From Aphrocallistes beatrix (lineage: Eukaryota > Porifera > Hexactinellida > Sceptrulophora > Aphrocallistidae), in the NCBI GenBank assembly GCA_963281255.1, contig OY725494.1, positions 4,229,934 to 4,293,933 on the forward strand: DNA of 64,000 bases, written 5' to 3'. Under the pieces are notes generated by a model. That model searched no databases and was not told the DNA's origin. It worked only from the letters and a program-made list of their open reading frames with translations. Of the stretch, positions 63,546 through 64,000 are shown one piece after another. A program made the translations under genes and the position numbers. Numbering within the stretch: the stretch's first letter is position 1; the number at the start of each line of letters is the position of its first letter.

Positions 63546-64000
63546 TCCCTGGCAGTGGTTCTCAACAGTGGGCTTATCAAGCGAGAAGTGCTAGTTATGC
63601 CTCAGGATTTGATTAATTTTTGGTTGTATAACATTATGTGATGTATATACTTATCATTGTATTTACTTTATGTGTGTGCTGATAAATAATGAAAATGAAT
63701 TTAACAATATTATTTTTTGGGTATATAAAGTAGACTAATGGGGGTAACTCTGACATCTTTCCGATATCTTCAGAAACCTACGAGCAACCGAAGCATCGCT
63801 ACTGTAAAATATAATACTATAATATCATGGTTTAGTAAGGTTTACTACTCATGTCTGTAACAATATACCTTACCTCGGTTGGCAAAACACTGAACAGTTC
63901 GAATACAAATAATAAAAGCTTTATGGCCTTCCTATAGAATTATTAAAATTGAGAGATACCGATTTGAGTGGAAATTGTAGAATAAATACTATCGAATTGA
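63546..64000. other. Right edge, gene-free
   Basis: Directly after the E5 stop is gcagtggttctcaacagtgg, which resembles a hAT terminus (CAGTGGTTCTCAA) but no partner end is inside the window. Nothing else recognised. Confidence 0.4.

Overview
The window is AT-rich eukaryotic nuclear DNA, most probably from an invertebrate animal. It has no operons, Shine-Dalgarno sites or bacterial genes. It carries an intact Tigger/pogo transposase, several TA-flanked and hAT-type miniature transposons, a decayed LINE fragment, and scattered genes that are each a single exon behind a TATA box. The species cannot be named from sequence alone, and most of the window is non-coding.

The main content is a dense cluster of small, lineage-restricted, intronless gene families. 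Thirteen loci (A1-A3, B1-B3, C1-C2, E1-E5) appear to share one undescribed domain of about 110-150 residues. It has a W..I..L helix, an LL..WF or WW motif, a short strand that reads like G-x-L-x-I-N-I-x-K-L-F, a basic amphipathic stretch, and a terminal Y-x-K-C-L-S-K-R-K-x-D-F motif. E1, E2, E3 and E5 carry two copies of it; the others carry one. Low-complexity tails with further basic clusters follow, so nuclear, possibly DNA-binding proteins are likely. Five other loci (D1-D5) encode acidic proteins ending in a coiled coil behind a degenerate basic region, resembling Maf/CNC-type bZIP factors. One more small acidic gene (G) has no recognised relatives apart from a truncated copy nearby. Almost every locus has a recognisable TATA element roughly 40-100 bases before its start codon.

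Layout: 0-1.6 kb repeats; 1.7-2.7 kb A1; 4.5-6.9 kb complete Tigger element; 7-13.5 kb gene-free with a LINE fragment and a pogo-type MITE; 13.7-14.5 kb pseudogene A2; 16.7-25.2 kb three tandem units of about 2.9 kb, each with one B gene on the minus strand; 26.3 kb G; 28-31.3 kb C1 and C2; 33.2-44.4 kb the D cluster, including an inverted duplication; 46-50 kb convergent pair E1/E2; 53.4-54.2 kb A3; 56.5-63.5 kb tandem E3, E4, E5.

The pattern is of young, repeated local duplication (tandem, inverted, and flanked by direct repeats), followed by decay of some copies, internal repeat expansion, and homogenisation of patches inside coding sequence. Working interpretation (inference): an expanding battery of TATA-driven, single-exon nuclear regulators, perhaps expressed in a narrow developmental window, living in a transposon-rich region.
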